From Mnemiopsis leidyi (lineage: Eukaryota; Ctenophora; Tentaculata; Lobata; Bolinopsidae): a stretch of 47,935 bases of DNA. A program made the translations under genes and the position numbers. This document shows positions 1-11,126 of this stretch, piece by piece (the first letter of the stretch is position 1; each line of letters begins with the position of its first letter). The notes beneath the pieces were generated by a model that ran no database searches, was not told where the DNA came from, and saw only the letters and a program-made list of their open reading frames with translations. The DNA is taken from assembly GCA_000226015.1 (NCBI GenBank), contig JH152763.1, positions 157,104-205,038 on the forward strand, given 5' to 3'.

Positions 1-185
1 AGGCCTTTAAAGGCCTTTAAATAGCCTTTAAAGGCCTAAAAATGAAAATTTCAACTTTGAGCTAGGAAAAAGTTAGACCTAGTATTTTGACGTGAAATTT
101 GACGAGGAATCCGAATTTCATAGTTTCGAATCCAAAAATCATCACGTGACCCCTTATGTGACCCCTTATAAGGCCCCAAAATGAA
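1..185. repeat. Diverged dispersed repeat, edge copy
   Basis: The first 45 bases are made of AGGCCTTTAA-type palindromic units. They lead into a stretch containing TTTGAGCTAGG, GTTAGACC and TTTGACG blocks. The same blocks in the same order and strand occur near 38700-38780 in diverged form. This points to an old interspersed repeat cut by the window edge. No coding potential is seen. Confidence 0.5.
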
Positions 186-1448
186 AATTTTTAACTTGAA
201 ATTACATGGAATCTGAAAACCGCGTGTCTTTTCTGGCTGGAGGCACGCTTTTCGCTTTGTGACTGATACCTAAATACAGTACATCTGAGTCTGGTAAGTT
301 AATCTGGTTTTTCCATTTCTGAATAGTTAAATACTGTAGTTATTAATATTTCAGTATCTGTATCTGCTTTATTAGAAGTGCTTACTGGCAACCAAAAATA
401 TAGAAGCCGTTGAATTCTTATTGTTAATCAGTCGCAATTTTCATGCAGCTCGGCGATTGCCCCAGTTACTCAATGTAAGCGAGGCGGCGAAGCCACCGAG
501 CGGGTTACATTTTACGAAATTCTGACCGAAATTTTGCCCTCCCAAAAAGCTCAGTACCCGAAAAAAATATTTTTCTTCATCTATGACGCAGTATGAATAA
601 ATTATGAAGGCAGCACACACAATACTATAATGACGACGTCATGCAGAGCTGAGTTAAGATATTTGAAATAAACGATGAAAAGAACGCGCAATTGTGCCTA
701 AAGTTTGCGCGTGCAATTTTTCAACCATGGCTGCATCGAACGGCTGCGTTAATTCGCCCGTCTGATTTTAACGCGCAGAACAATGAAAACTAACAAAAAT
801 TACGTCTGGTAGTGGTACGAGGTTGCGTATTTTGATTCCTCATTCCGCAAGGTTTAATGACAATTAGCGACGGCATGATACGGGAAATTCAGCGGTCGCC
901 TGACACAATGAAAGCGGCTGCAATTCTTGTTTATCATGACTATGGAAAAAATCCAAAATTTCCATGGTCGAAATGGTTACGAGGAATTAGACTATGAAAT
1001 TAGACCATAAAATATCCATTTTGACCATAACAATATGGAAAATTCTTGGGGGGATGTGGGGGGGTCTTAGTGGTCATGGTCAAATTCAAGGGCGTCAGTG
1101 CCTCTAACAAAAGAGATTTACAAGATTTACAAGATTTACAAGATTTACAAATAATTAAATTTTTGCTACATTTCATAGAGTTAGATTCGAGTCAAATTAT
1201 ATAAAATAAAAAACTTATAAAAGAAAAATGATCACACATTGTCAAGAAAGAAGATTACCACCACAAATAGCTATGGTTGGAAAATCAAACAACAAAATGA
1301 AAATGTAATTTTTCTGCCAATCTTAAAATCCGTAAACATGTCAGATAAAAAGGGTATTTACCTGGGATCGAAGTTTCGTTTTTGTTAATCTTAGTCCAAT
1401 GTTCGGCAACAAGCTGCTGGCAGGTAACTCTCATGTCTGTTACTGAAA
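186..1448. other. Intergenic, no gene seen
   Basis: I see no ORF with protein-like composition and no splice-linked exons. The only structure is a short simple repeat at 1115-1150, four copies of GATTTACAA. The rest is AT-rich unique-looking sequence with a small GC-richer patch near 470-500. Confidence 0.6.
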
Positions 1449-1851
1449 CATCACGTGCGAGTAAAACATCACGTGTAACTTAGTAAACATCACGTGTAAC
1501 TTAGTAAAACATCACGTGTAACTTAGTAAAACATCACGTGTAACTTAGTAAAACATCACGTGTAACTTAGTAAAACATCACGTGTAACTTAGTAAAACAT
1601 CACGTGTAACTTAGTAAAACATCACGTGTAACTTAGTAAAACATCACGTGTAACTAAGTTAAACATCATTTGTAACTTAGTAAAACTTCACGTGTAATTA
1701 ATTTAAACATCACGTGTAACTAAGTTAAACATCACGTTTAATTCAGTAAAACGTCTCGTGTAACTAAGTAAAATTTCACTTGTAACTAAGTAAAACATCA
1801 CGTGTAAATTAGTAAAACTTCGCTTGTAACTAAGTAAAACATACATTTAAG
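1449..1851. repeat. 22-bp minisatellite with CACGTG cores
   Basis: Tandem array with a unit close to TAAAACATCACGTGTAACTT plus AG, period 22 bp, roughly 18 units. Units in the left half are nearly identical; those after about 1650 are degenerate. I count 13 CACGTG hexamers, a canonical E-box, inside the array. Most units also carry TGTAAC, which is the core of the second array at 3991-4311. Confidence 0.93.
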
Positions 1852-3990
1852 AACAACTAGGTAATTCAGCTACACTGAAGAAAATACTGACCACAATCAA
1901 CAAAAGATCTGAACTTAAGATCACCGACTGATCCAATACCATGAACAACAAAAACCAGATGATCAATATCGTCTTTCTCGTCTGAAAATAAAATGCAATT
2001 AACAAAAAACAAATCCTATATTTAGTCTAACAGATGAATACCTATCACCTAGGGGATATGAAGAGTGTTTAAACTAGAAACTATTAATAGGTTTCTACCA
2101 TTAAACTAGGAAAAGGCGACATTGATAAAGTAAGCTTTATTATTGGAAGTTACTCAATTTGTGCTGTAAACTACCGCAATTTCGAGTAAAATTCTGAGCT
2201 TTGTTTTAGATACGATCCACCTATTTTTACATGTGTAAGGAAAATTAAAGTAGTATTTACCAACCCAACCCACCGATTTGTGACACACGCTTCCCATTTG
2301 AATCAGAATATACTGATGAAGTCAAATTTCTTGAAGAGAAAATCTTACGTACACCCTTAGAGAAAAGTGGAAGGAACTATTTTGATAGTGGGTAGACCGT
2401 AGAGTTTGTAATGCACTGATCAGATTTTGAAGTTGCTCCTTTGAATTGTCCAGTTTTTGTTTCCCAGTTTGATATACAATATAAAAACGCATCCAAGACC
2501 CAGTGGAGGGTGTAACTTATGTTTGCATATTCAAAGCTGATTTTTTCCTACGTGTCAGATAAGATCTAAGAAGGCTAAATAACCGTTTTATTTTCTAGGG
2601 CGAATGATTCACAACCTTGATGTTCCTTCTCGGGGGTTAGAGGAGCCAGATAAACGTCTAGAACAATGGAATTAGGTGAGAGCACGAACTGTGTTAGTCT
2701 ACTCTTTACTCTTAGAGTGTTACGTTAAAGCAAAACATCGAGCTTGTAAAGCACATATCCAAATATACAGGATATCGTGGGGAGGTCGAGAATTTGGTTT
2801 CCAAAACACGTACAGTTCTATCTTCTTTTTCTGTACGCAACCGTGGTGAATCTAAACGGTTGAGTTTCATGAAACAATTTCTAATTGTATTTGTCATAAC
2901 ATCACATGTTTAAGTTTGAACTGAAAATTATTGTCCACAAATTTTTTAGATTGAGAACTTTATGCTAGTAGTATATAACTACACAGCTTTTTTGTTTGTC
3001 ATTCAATTCTGTTGAAATCTCCTCCTATCAAACTGTCTTATCCATCTAACATTACCAATGTATTCAGTATTGAGACGATATATTCTGTAATTATTGTACA
3101 TCCTTGTAATCCTTTGTAATCTTAGTTGTTCGTGTGCCTCAAACCTCGGCTATATTTTCAATTGTTCACAACGAAATGAAAGACCCTCTATTACAGCTGT
3201 AACGACACTCCAAGTAGTACACATTAATCACATAATGTGATAATGGATTATGGGAGAGGTTTTAGAATCAGCTCTCTCCTTCTCCCTCCCACTGCTTTGT
3301 GTCCCTTGTTTATGTGCTGCTTTGATTACCTGGCTCATGTTTTAACAGACTGTTTGAAGGCGATTTTTGACCGGACAGTCACAACATCTGAGCTGAGACA
3401 CTTTGTTCTAATTAATAGTACTACGTCTCAACACCCGAGTCTTACACGAATGCTTGGTACTTTTACACAAACAAGTTCTTCAACCAAGCATGCAAGGTCG
3501 AAATGTCCTCATCTAGTCATCTAATTACATAATACAATCTTGGGTTTCGTGAAATATTATGTCTTGACATTAGGCCTTATCTTGCTTCCAAGCTGATTTA
3601 AAAATAAACAAAATAGAAATTAGGATTTTCAGAATTTTAAAAATTTCTCTAAGAACTCTCACGTCCCTAGATAATGAATAAACGAATTGCAGAATCTTAA
3701 ATATCACTTTAAAGTTACAACAGTTTTCAGAACTTCAACCGATGACTCAAATGTTACCCAAACTATCAAAGACGATTTATAGGCCAAGTTCCGTTAGACT
3801 AAGACATAATAAAATGAAACATGATAAATTGTTCAATATCTTTTCTAAACCTTTTTGCTTGAAATAGTTTGATAGTGAAACATCATAGAACGAGGGAACG
3901 AAGAACGTGTTAACAAGCAGACAGTAAGATAAACATTGAAAGTTACAACCAAGTAACAGAACTACTCAGTCCAGTTACACGAAGTAACTA
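1852..3990. other. Intergenic, no gene seen
   Basis: AT-rich sequence without a supportable gene. The longest ORF on the plus strand (3237-3524) has no recognisable domain, unusual composition and no splice context, and I do not call it. Promoters for the downstream secreted-protein gene could lie at the right end but no clear TATA or initiator stands out. Confidence 0.55.
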
Positions 3991-4311
3991 TTACATCTTA
4001 CTTGTAACAGTTACATCTTACTTGTAACAGTTACATCTTACTTGTAACAGTTACATCTTACTTGTAACAGTTACATCTTACTTGTAACAGTTACATCTTA
4101 CTTGTAACAGTTACATCTTACTTGTAACAGTTACATCTCACTTGTAACAGTTACATCTTACTTGTAACAGTTACATCTCACTTGTAACTATTACATCTTA
4201 CTTGTAACAGTTACATCTCACTTGTAACAGTTACATCTTACTTGTAACAGTTACATCTTACTTGTAACAGTTACATCTTACTTGTAACAGTTACATCTTA
4301 CTTGTAACAGT
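3991..4311. repeat. 20-bp dyad satellite directly 5' of a gene
   Basis: Sixteen head-to-tail units of CTTGTAACAGTTACATCTTA with exact 20-bp spacing. A few units read ATCTCA or end in ACTA instead. Each unit centres on TGTAAC-A-GTTACA, a perfect dyad with a one-base spacer. The array stops 33 bp before the start codon of the sushi mosaic gene, so it occupies that gene's proximal promoter or 5' UTR. Confidence 0.95.
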
Positions 4312-4344
4312 ACATGAAGAAACTGTTGCAGATTGAAGGTGAAC

Positions 4345-7300
4345 ATGGGAAATGTTATGTTTTTACTCATCCTTCTCCTTTCCACAACATGTCATGGTGA
4401 GTCTGACTTTTAAAATCTGGGAGGCCACGCAGAATGTGGTTCACTGGTTTAGATCTCGTTAGTTGATAGGTCATTGTTCATCATATCAATAATGCACTAT
4501 GACATAGAAAAAAAGTATCTTTTTGAAACAAATTAGACACTGTTCTGCAATATTTTAACAGGTATAACACCCTTAATCTTCTGGCTGAAAATTTATTGTC
4601 AGGTGACAGGCAACAAGCATAATTCTTTATAAACAACTTTATAATATATTTATTATATATTATATACGTTTAATAACGTATCTAAAGCTTGACTAATAAA
4701 TCATAAATATTGATAAATAACACTGTCAAAAAGTGACGTCTCATTCAATAGATAAAACCGTGACTACTACACAATTACTGCTACAACGGTATTTAAATTA
4801 AACTGGAAATGCGTGCGTCATAAAAAGATTCCAGAAATTCAGGAGAAGTCACTGGTTTATCTATTGTGTGAGACATAACTTTTTGACAGTGTCTTTATCA
4901 GTATTATTTATTTATTAGTCAAGATTTTACTAGTCGATTAATTTATACGTCTATAAAGTTATTTCAGAATTATGCTTGTTGCCGGTCACCTGACAATTAA
5001 CTTACAGCCAGAAGATTAAAGGTGTTATACCTATTGAAATAATTTCTGATATTGAAATATTTAAGAACAGCGTCTAATTTGTTACAAAAAAATACTTATA
5101 GTCCCATCATAACAAAGATTTCGTAGAATTACCCCTTTCGAGTTCCATCACAACATGGATAAAAATCTCAAAATGATTTGCTCCTTCTCAGGAAGTTGGC
5201 ATACGATCAATAAGGGTGCAGCTGAAATTTCTCACGAAAGTTCCACTCCCTTGGAAATACAAACAGACGCTGAGCTAAACGCCAACAAAAAAATTCACTT
5301 GCTATTCTTGGCAGCTAATAAGGGACAATACTCAACAAGAACTCTCCAAATCTCATTGGGGAATAACAGATACACTTTTTGGATGAGCGATCATTGTGCT
5401 TCATGGATTGAATTTACTTTGCCCCCAAGCTGCAGCAATAGGTTATCCGGAAACTGGGTTTGGACAGTCCGGAAGACAGACAAATCTATGACAATTCACT
5501 GCAACGATGAGGTGGCGATCAACCTAATTTTCAGCAACAATATAAATGGGGATTGTGATTATAAATGGAATGCTTATCCACTGGTTTACGTTCAGTTTCC
5601 TACTACTGATACTGCCTCTAAGATGTACCGTGCAAAACCTGCGGGTCAGTAGAACTTGGTTAAATCTACATATAAAAATTGTTTAGTTTGGACCGTTCAG
5701 TCATAACTAAAAGATTGTATCGCTTCAATAGTGCTGACTGTAATCTGTATTTTATCTCATTGATATAAAGTTTACGTAAAAGAACAATTTTCTATCACCT
5801 GCAAATTGTTGATAGTTACCTTACGATTTACTTAATCTAAATTTCATTGAATATCTTGCAACAATTTTCAGGAAAGTGTACAGGTCTCAACCTTGAAAAC
5901 CTTGATACTTCACAACTCTCTGTTACATATCCTGTGGAAAGCAGCACAGAAATAAACGTTGAGTGCGACACGGTTGGTGCAAATGAAGGAAAAAAGCTGT
6001 TTGGAGATTCCACTGTCACATGTTACGGCGATACTTACTTTCTTTACGATGAACTTCCTAAATGTATCGCCCCAGGTAAGAAGTCTATGTAGAAATTTTA
6101 CACTTAAGTGTTCACTTTTTATGTTTTATGTACATGGTTTATGTTGTATGGTTCATGTTTTATGTTCTAATACAACTAGTTTTGAATAAAAATTACAGAT
6201 GTGATATAGATAAACTTCCCACAATTCACATTGCATTCCACACTATCATTATGAAAGACCACACCTCTTCAGCAACCTGTGACAAACTGCCGGCTGGTAG
6301 AATGATACCATATGTTATCCCTGGAGTAACAGAACCTTTTTCCCTGGAACCTGGAATTCAGATCAGTCTGTCTTGCTATGACGGATTCCAGCTTGACCAA
6401 GGCAGCCCGAGTGCGACATGTTTTTCTGGCATGTATTTTGAGTACTCAGGAACAAATGGAGACCTCCCGAAATGCATCCCGACTGCTACTTCGGGTAAGT
6501 CTGAATGTGTAATTTGTTTTCTATTTTCGCGATATAAAATGGTGAAACTTTAACTGCGACAAAGAATGTCACTACATCTAGGATATTCAAACCGAACTTT
6601 TTTCAGGATGGGAAAAAGTGGAGCCGGGAAAAACTACAATCAAGAAGATAGAAAATATGCCATTCGAGGTGATCACTAACTCTGCCGCAAAATCCTATGA
6701 CAAGTTAACTTTTGACATTAACGGTCAAGAGATGACTCTACGTTTGTCAGGCGGAGACCTTACTGCAGAGTACAAAATGAACTTTGGTTGCAGCTCGGAT
6801 AGATACACTTTGCACGCTACCGCTACACTTCCCGAAGCGGCGGTAAAAATCTGGACATTTTTCAGCACAAAAACCTCCTTTCTGATCCACTGTAATGACC
6901 AAATAGCGGCGAACATTACTTTTGACGATGGCATTAACCACTGTGGACGAGTGTGGTCAAGAGATATCACTCAGATTAGATTTCGTTACTTGTTCGACAC
7001 AGCATCTGATTATTACAGATTTAGGCAGCCAGCAGGTTTAGACTTTGTGATATTAAGACGCTGTAAGCGTCACTTTCACATCGTTATTCTAGATCACTAT
7101 TCCCTGACTTATTGACAATCCTAATTAAATCCTCTGAATGACAACTCCCTTACTTTCAGACTGTCATGGACTGGACCCGACCTGGGAAGGGATGACATCA
7201 GATCCGGACCTATCATCAACCAGCATTGGGTCAGGAACAGTGGTTACTTTGTCATGTGAGGACGGAACGAGACTGTTTAGCGACAAGGAAGTCACGTGTT

Positions 7301-10300
7301 ACAGCGGAACTTTGTATACCTTCACTAGGCCTCCTCAGTGCATTCCACCTGGTAGAGCATTTTTGTGCGACATTCAAATTTTACTGTTTATTTTATTTTA
7401 TGCTAGGACTGCTTAACCCTATACATTCATTGTGATGTACCGCTACTACAGATTAATTACAAAATAAAAAAAACTTATCAACCCACGCCAGGGACTTGCA
7501 CTCGACTGCCTGCAAAGCTAGAGCGATTCAAAATGCTGTCACATACTGATCAGGATTACCCAATCCCGGCTGGAGAAGTACTAACGCTATCTTGCGAGGA
7601 GGACTTTCAGTTAATTGGTCCCACAACGTTAACGTGTCAGAATGGGCAACATTACTATCACGAAGAGGGTGAGGGAGAGCCAAAATGCGAGCCCACCCCT
7701 GAATCAGGTAAGTTCAGTTTAGTCCATGCCTCTATTCTCAGGACTCAGACCTTCCGCTTTTTTCCCCACTTACATGAATTTCGCGTTTATCGTTAAATTC
7801 ACGGATTTGATAATTGACCCTCACAGAGCTCACAAATCACAGGTTGGAAGCCGGTCACGGCTGATGAACTGTTCGACCACGACTTAAGCGTACCGTTAGA
7901 GGTGTGGACGGTACCTTTGCTAAAAGACACTTATGTAAGAATCAGGCTACACAGCGGGGAGGTGTCGACACTACTGTTGATATGGAAAAATAGGGATGGT
8001 TACATCACATATCGTTTGGAATTTTGTTCGCCAAACAAGAACACAGGATACGAAATTCCCAAAGAAAATACCAACAAAACATCAATTTGGACAGTTTACC
8101 GAAGTGAAGGATTCTTCTCTGTCTACTATGATAAGATTAGAGTTGTGCATATCTCGTATGATGAGCAAGTTTCAACTTTCTGCGAAGATAGACTTAAAAC
8201 ACAGAAGAAGCTTAAATTCGAAGTTTTGGACTTACTGTCATCATACTACCGCACAAAACTGCAAGGTACAAACGAGGCACAGGCCCCAGTACATCTATCT
8301 CTAAATCAGATAGCTCCACTGTCTCGTATTTATTAACATCTAGGCTTATCTATTAACATCTAGACCTCCTGACTTTGCTAAACCTTTCCCCAGTGCTTTA
8401 CTCACTATACTCTGATTGAATAATGAACAGTGACAAAGTAACTGGTAACATATGAAAAACGAATCAGTGTTATCGTAATCTGTGATCTAGTTACTTGCTA
8501 GAACTGTTAACTTTTCAGGTCAATGTAGTGGTCTTGATCCGTCCTGGAAAGACATGGACACAGAAGTTGTCTTCCCTGTCAGCTCAGGAGCCAAAGTAAC
8601 TCTGACGTGTCAGAAAAGTCAAGCTAGAAATATTGGAGACAGTGAAGTTATCTGTTATGGTGGAACTTTCTTCTTGTTTAACCGTCAACCTTTCTGTCTT
8701 GAACCAGGTACCTTGTAGTTCGATGTGGGAGTTATTACCATTCTACCATTTCTATCTGGAAGGAAAATCTAAATCTAAATCTGGTATTTAATCTCAAATG
8801 TAATCAAATCTAATCTCTTCACTAGCGAACTGTTTCAGCTGAGTGTTCAGCTCCAAGTCCAAACAGAGAATGGTCCTATCTTCTTACCACGGCTGAGTTT
8901 CCTGTTCAGACTGGTTCTGTAGTGCAACTTTTGTGTGCCGAAAACTTGATCTTGGAAGGACAGGACAGTATTACCTGCTTCAGCGGTGGGCACTACGATC
9001 TTAATCCGGACAAAAAACCTGCCTGTACTGTAAAAGATTCTGCAACAGGTTAGTTGAAAGTACAATGTGACGGGACATCACCAGTCAAACTTAGATTGAA
9101 AAATTATAAAGCAATGAAAGGCATTAGCGAAATAAATGAAATTTGAAATAGATGTCGTCAAATAGAGGTCGTTAAATAGAGGTGGTTCAAACCGGTATTC
9201 AGCCCTACCTACCGGTATTCAGCGCTATACTCAGATGTGAGTCAGGGTGCTCTCTCGCCACTTGTGACGAGATGCCGGTGGTCTTCCAGCCAATGCCTGG
9301 AAGACTCCAAAAATACCGAGCGTGAGCATTTAAATTGTTTTATTTTTTAACCTGTTGAAAACGACTTTTCCCATGTTTTCTACAACATTATCATTATGAC
9401 CGTCGACGGATTTTCATAAAGAATTTTCAGATTGGAATCTCATAACTCGAAATGAGCTCATTCTACATGACCTGGAGAACTTCCCACTCGAAATACTCTC
9501 CAACTCTGAGCTTGGAGGTAATGAGCAGATCAAAGTAGACTTATTCGATGCTAACAAGTCTAGAATCAGTTACATGGTTCTAAATTTTCGTGAAATAGCC
9601 CAGCACGAATTGTTGTGGGTGATTTTCTGTGCAACAACAAAAATTTCCAAATCAGTCCTCCCTGACACCCCCAACAATGTCTGGAAGGTGACTAAAACAA
9701 CTAGTTCCATCCAGTTGCATTGTAATGGAGAAAATGTCGCTGAGGTAAACTTCGATGAATCCAGTGATGAATCCAGTAGCTCAATATCTGGAGAATGCAA
9801 AGATTTGGTCAAACGCGATGTTCACTACATAAAGATTCAGAAAGAAGACACTGCAAGCGATTTTTTAAAACAGCAAGGTTTGTCTCAAGACATGTAACCA
9901 CTGTTTGGGCTTTTAATCGTCTTTAACTTTTTACCTAATATTTGTTTTGGGGAAAGTTCCGATCGTTTGCAGAATAGATATCATACATTTACGTATATAT
10001 ATATTTACATTTACGCATATATACGTGAATGTATTAAATCTATTCTGCAAACGATTAGAAGTTCTTCTGAACAAGTTATTGGCGCCAGGGTATAAAGAGA
10101 GATAAAGTATTCAGTAACACATTAACAACACAAACTAATGATCACAAATCCTCAGATTTCTGTGGAAAATTGCCGGATAATCTTACAGACCTGGTTCTAG
10201 CTCCTAGCCTGCCGGTTCTTACCGGCACAGTTTTGCAAGTAAGCTGTGATAAAAGTCAGCAACATGGTGACACTAACATCACTTGTATCCAGGGAAGGAG

Positions 10301-10338
10301 GTTTGGGTACTTGGTACGACCTCTATGTAGAGACAGCG
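4345..10338 (+). CDS. Secreted sushi/novel-domain mosaic protein (12 exons, 3' end open)
   Basis: Exons built by hand: 4345-4396, 5192-5644, 5872-6075, 6273-6494, 6607-7035, 7160-7351, 7492-7707, 7843-8265, 8519-8707, 8839-9048, 9431-9877, 10156-10338. All junctions are GT-AG and all are phase 1, giving about 1073 residues in one open frame. Exon 1 encodes a signal peptide (MGNVMFLLILLLSTTCHG). Then follows domain A, sushi, sushi, three times over, and a fourth A plus sushi. Domain A (about 140-150 aa) shows W near its start, a late block WT-x-IHCND, and DTAS-x-YR at the end. Sushi (CCP) modules carry the four-cysteine pattern with xLSCxxG and PKC ends. Sushi domains mediate extracellular recognition; ligand unknown. 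Domain A weakly recalls farnesoic acid O-methyltransferase-like folds (PF12248), but I do not claim it. Exon 12 ends in a good donor (GTAAGC); no further sushi exon or poly(A) signal was found. Reading through gives a stop at 10371-10373. Confidence 0.88.
4513..5097. mobile_element. Foldback MITE in intron 1 of the mosaic gene
   Basis: About 585 bp whose halves are inverted copies. AAATTAGACACTG at 4530 pairs with CGTCTAATTT at 5080. GTATAACACC, TCTTCTGGCTG, GTCAGGTGAC and CAACAAGCATAATTC on the left reappear as reverse complements on the right. GACACTGTCAAAAAGT-type blocks pair nearer the centre (~4800). Arms are diverged by small indels, so the insertion is not recent. No ORF inside; non-autonomous. 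Confidence 0.88.
5192..6494 (+). CDS. Module 1 of the mosaic gene: domain A1 + two sushi exons
   Basis: A1 exon (5192-5644, 151 aa) runs from GSWHTINKG to YRAKPAG and holds the clearest form of the late motif: WTVRKTDKSMTIHCND, then a GDC, a W, and DTASKMYR. The first sushi exon (5872-6075) begins GKCTGLNLENLD. The second (6273-6494) begins ATCDKLPAGR and ends PKCIPTATSG. The two sushi types differ: the first has a CxGLxP-like start, the second a CxxLP start. This difference repeats in modules 2 and, in part, 3. Confidence 0.85.
6607..7707 (+). CDS. Module 2 of the mosaic gene: domain A2 + two sushi exons
   Basis: A2 (6607-7035, 143 aa) begins GWEKVEPGKTT, has FLIHCNDQIAANITF and ends DTASDYYRFRQPAG, closest to A1. 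Sushi 2a (7160-7351) starts DCHGLDPTWEG. Sushi 2b (7492-7707) starts GTCTRLPAKLE and ends PKCEPTPESG. The acceptor for 2b (ACGCCAG, 7491) is weak in polypyrimidine but is the one that keeps phase and the first cysteine. Confidence 0.85.
7843..9048 (+). CDS. Module 3 of the mosaic gene: diverged domain A3 + two sushi exons
   Basis: A3 (7843-8265, 141 aa) begins GWKPVTADEL and keeps the late WTVY, but the IHCND block is replaced (FFSVYYDKIRV) and the end reads LLSSYYRTKLQG without DTAS. It is the most divergent copy, perhaps under relaxed or different selection. Sushi 3a (8519-8707) starts GQCSGLDPSWKD. Sushi 3b (8839-9048) starts AECSAPSPNREW. Confidence 0.82.
9431..10338 (+). CDS. Module 4 of the mosaic gene: domain A4 + one sushi exon
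   Basis: A4 (9431-9877, 149 aa) begins DWNLITRNEL, contains VWKVTKTTSSIQLHCNGE, a serine/aspartate-rich insertion (SSDESSSS) and ends DTASDFLKQQG. One sushi exon follows (10156-10338; DFCGKLP start, PLCRDSG end). The second sushi expected from the pattern is absent, so the fourth unit is incomplete or its last exon lies outside what I could recognise. Confidence 0.8.
9961..10057. mobile_element. 97-bp hairpin MITE in the last intron of the mosaic gene
   Basis: GATCGTTTGCAGAATAGAT at the left end pairs with ATCTATTCTGCAAACGAT at the right, and the interior (ACATTTACGTATATA / TATATACGTGAATGT) continues the pairing. Almost the whole element folds on itself. It lies between exons 11 and 12. Confidence 0.8.
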
Positions 10339-10373
10339 GTAAGCTTCTTCAGAATTCAGAAACGAGCAGTTAA

Positions 10374-11126
10374 ACTGGGAACTGTTAGTGGAAATATACG
10401 ATTAGGGCTCGTGTGTTTCTGCTGACGATCTCCGGGTTTCATTTGTTAAATTTAGTGGTACTATGTACATTTCGATGAATATTTCTAACATATTGAACAG
10501 AAGAGATCTGGTACTATTACAATGTAGTACTGCAGCCAAGAGGATGCACTCGTCATACATCAAAGTTATCAAGTATGTTAACATTTAGCAGTAGAATAGC
10601 CCTGGCAAGGGCTGGCATCTAAGGGCCTTCAAACAGTATATAACATTTGAAATACAAATTCATTATACCTGAATCGATAAGTTTAGTTAAATCATATAAT
10701 CCCAAATATAAACCTAAAACTGTCCAGTTATGTATGGCATTAAAATGGGAGAAAAACCATATGCGTGGCAGTTATCCTTTAAAAACTGAAGCGGACTCAA
10801 AACAGTTCATAGCGCAGACTTCGTATCTTAGCCCAATTACTAAAGTTGTAGAGTTCTTTCAATGCAATCACACTAGTAAATACGCACGCAATATATGTAA
10901 TACGTATTAATACCTGTTAAAATCTCCCGAAAAATATGGGCACGGCAGGAGCCACGTGTTCCGGGTCGAGTAGAAGCCTAAAAATTTTTTTGGTTGTTAT
11001 TTAGCCCCAAGAGCAACAGATTAGCCTTGACACCTATTAATTGTTCAATGATATTTTGGTTTTTTGAACTGGTCTAATACGTATACACAGCAAGTCACAA
11101 TTAAATCAACATAATATACATCACAT
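10374..11126. other. No gene supported
   Basis: Between the last recognised sushi exon and the ORF1 relic. A plus-strand ORF at 10647-10910 (87 aa) has no cysteine pattern or domain I can name and no clear splice link to the mosaic gene. A terminal exon of that gene could still be hidden here. Confidence 0.4.

Noticed and set aside
1449..1851. CRISPR-like array
   Set aside because: Units are contiguous without unique spacers, and the DNA is clearly animal.
3237..3524. 95-codon plus-strand ORF
   Set aside because: No domain, no splice partner, composition looks random, and it lies in repeat-rich intergenic DNA.
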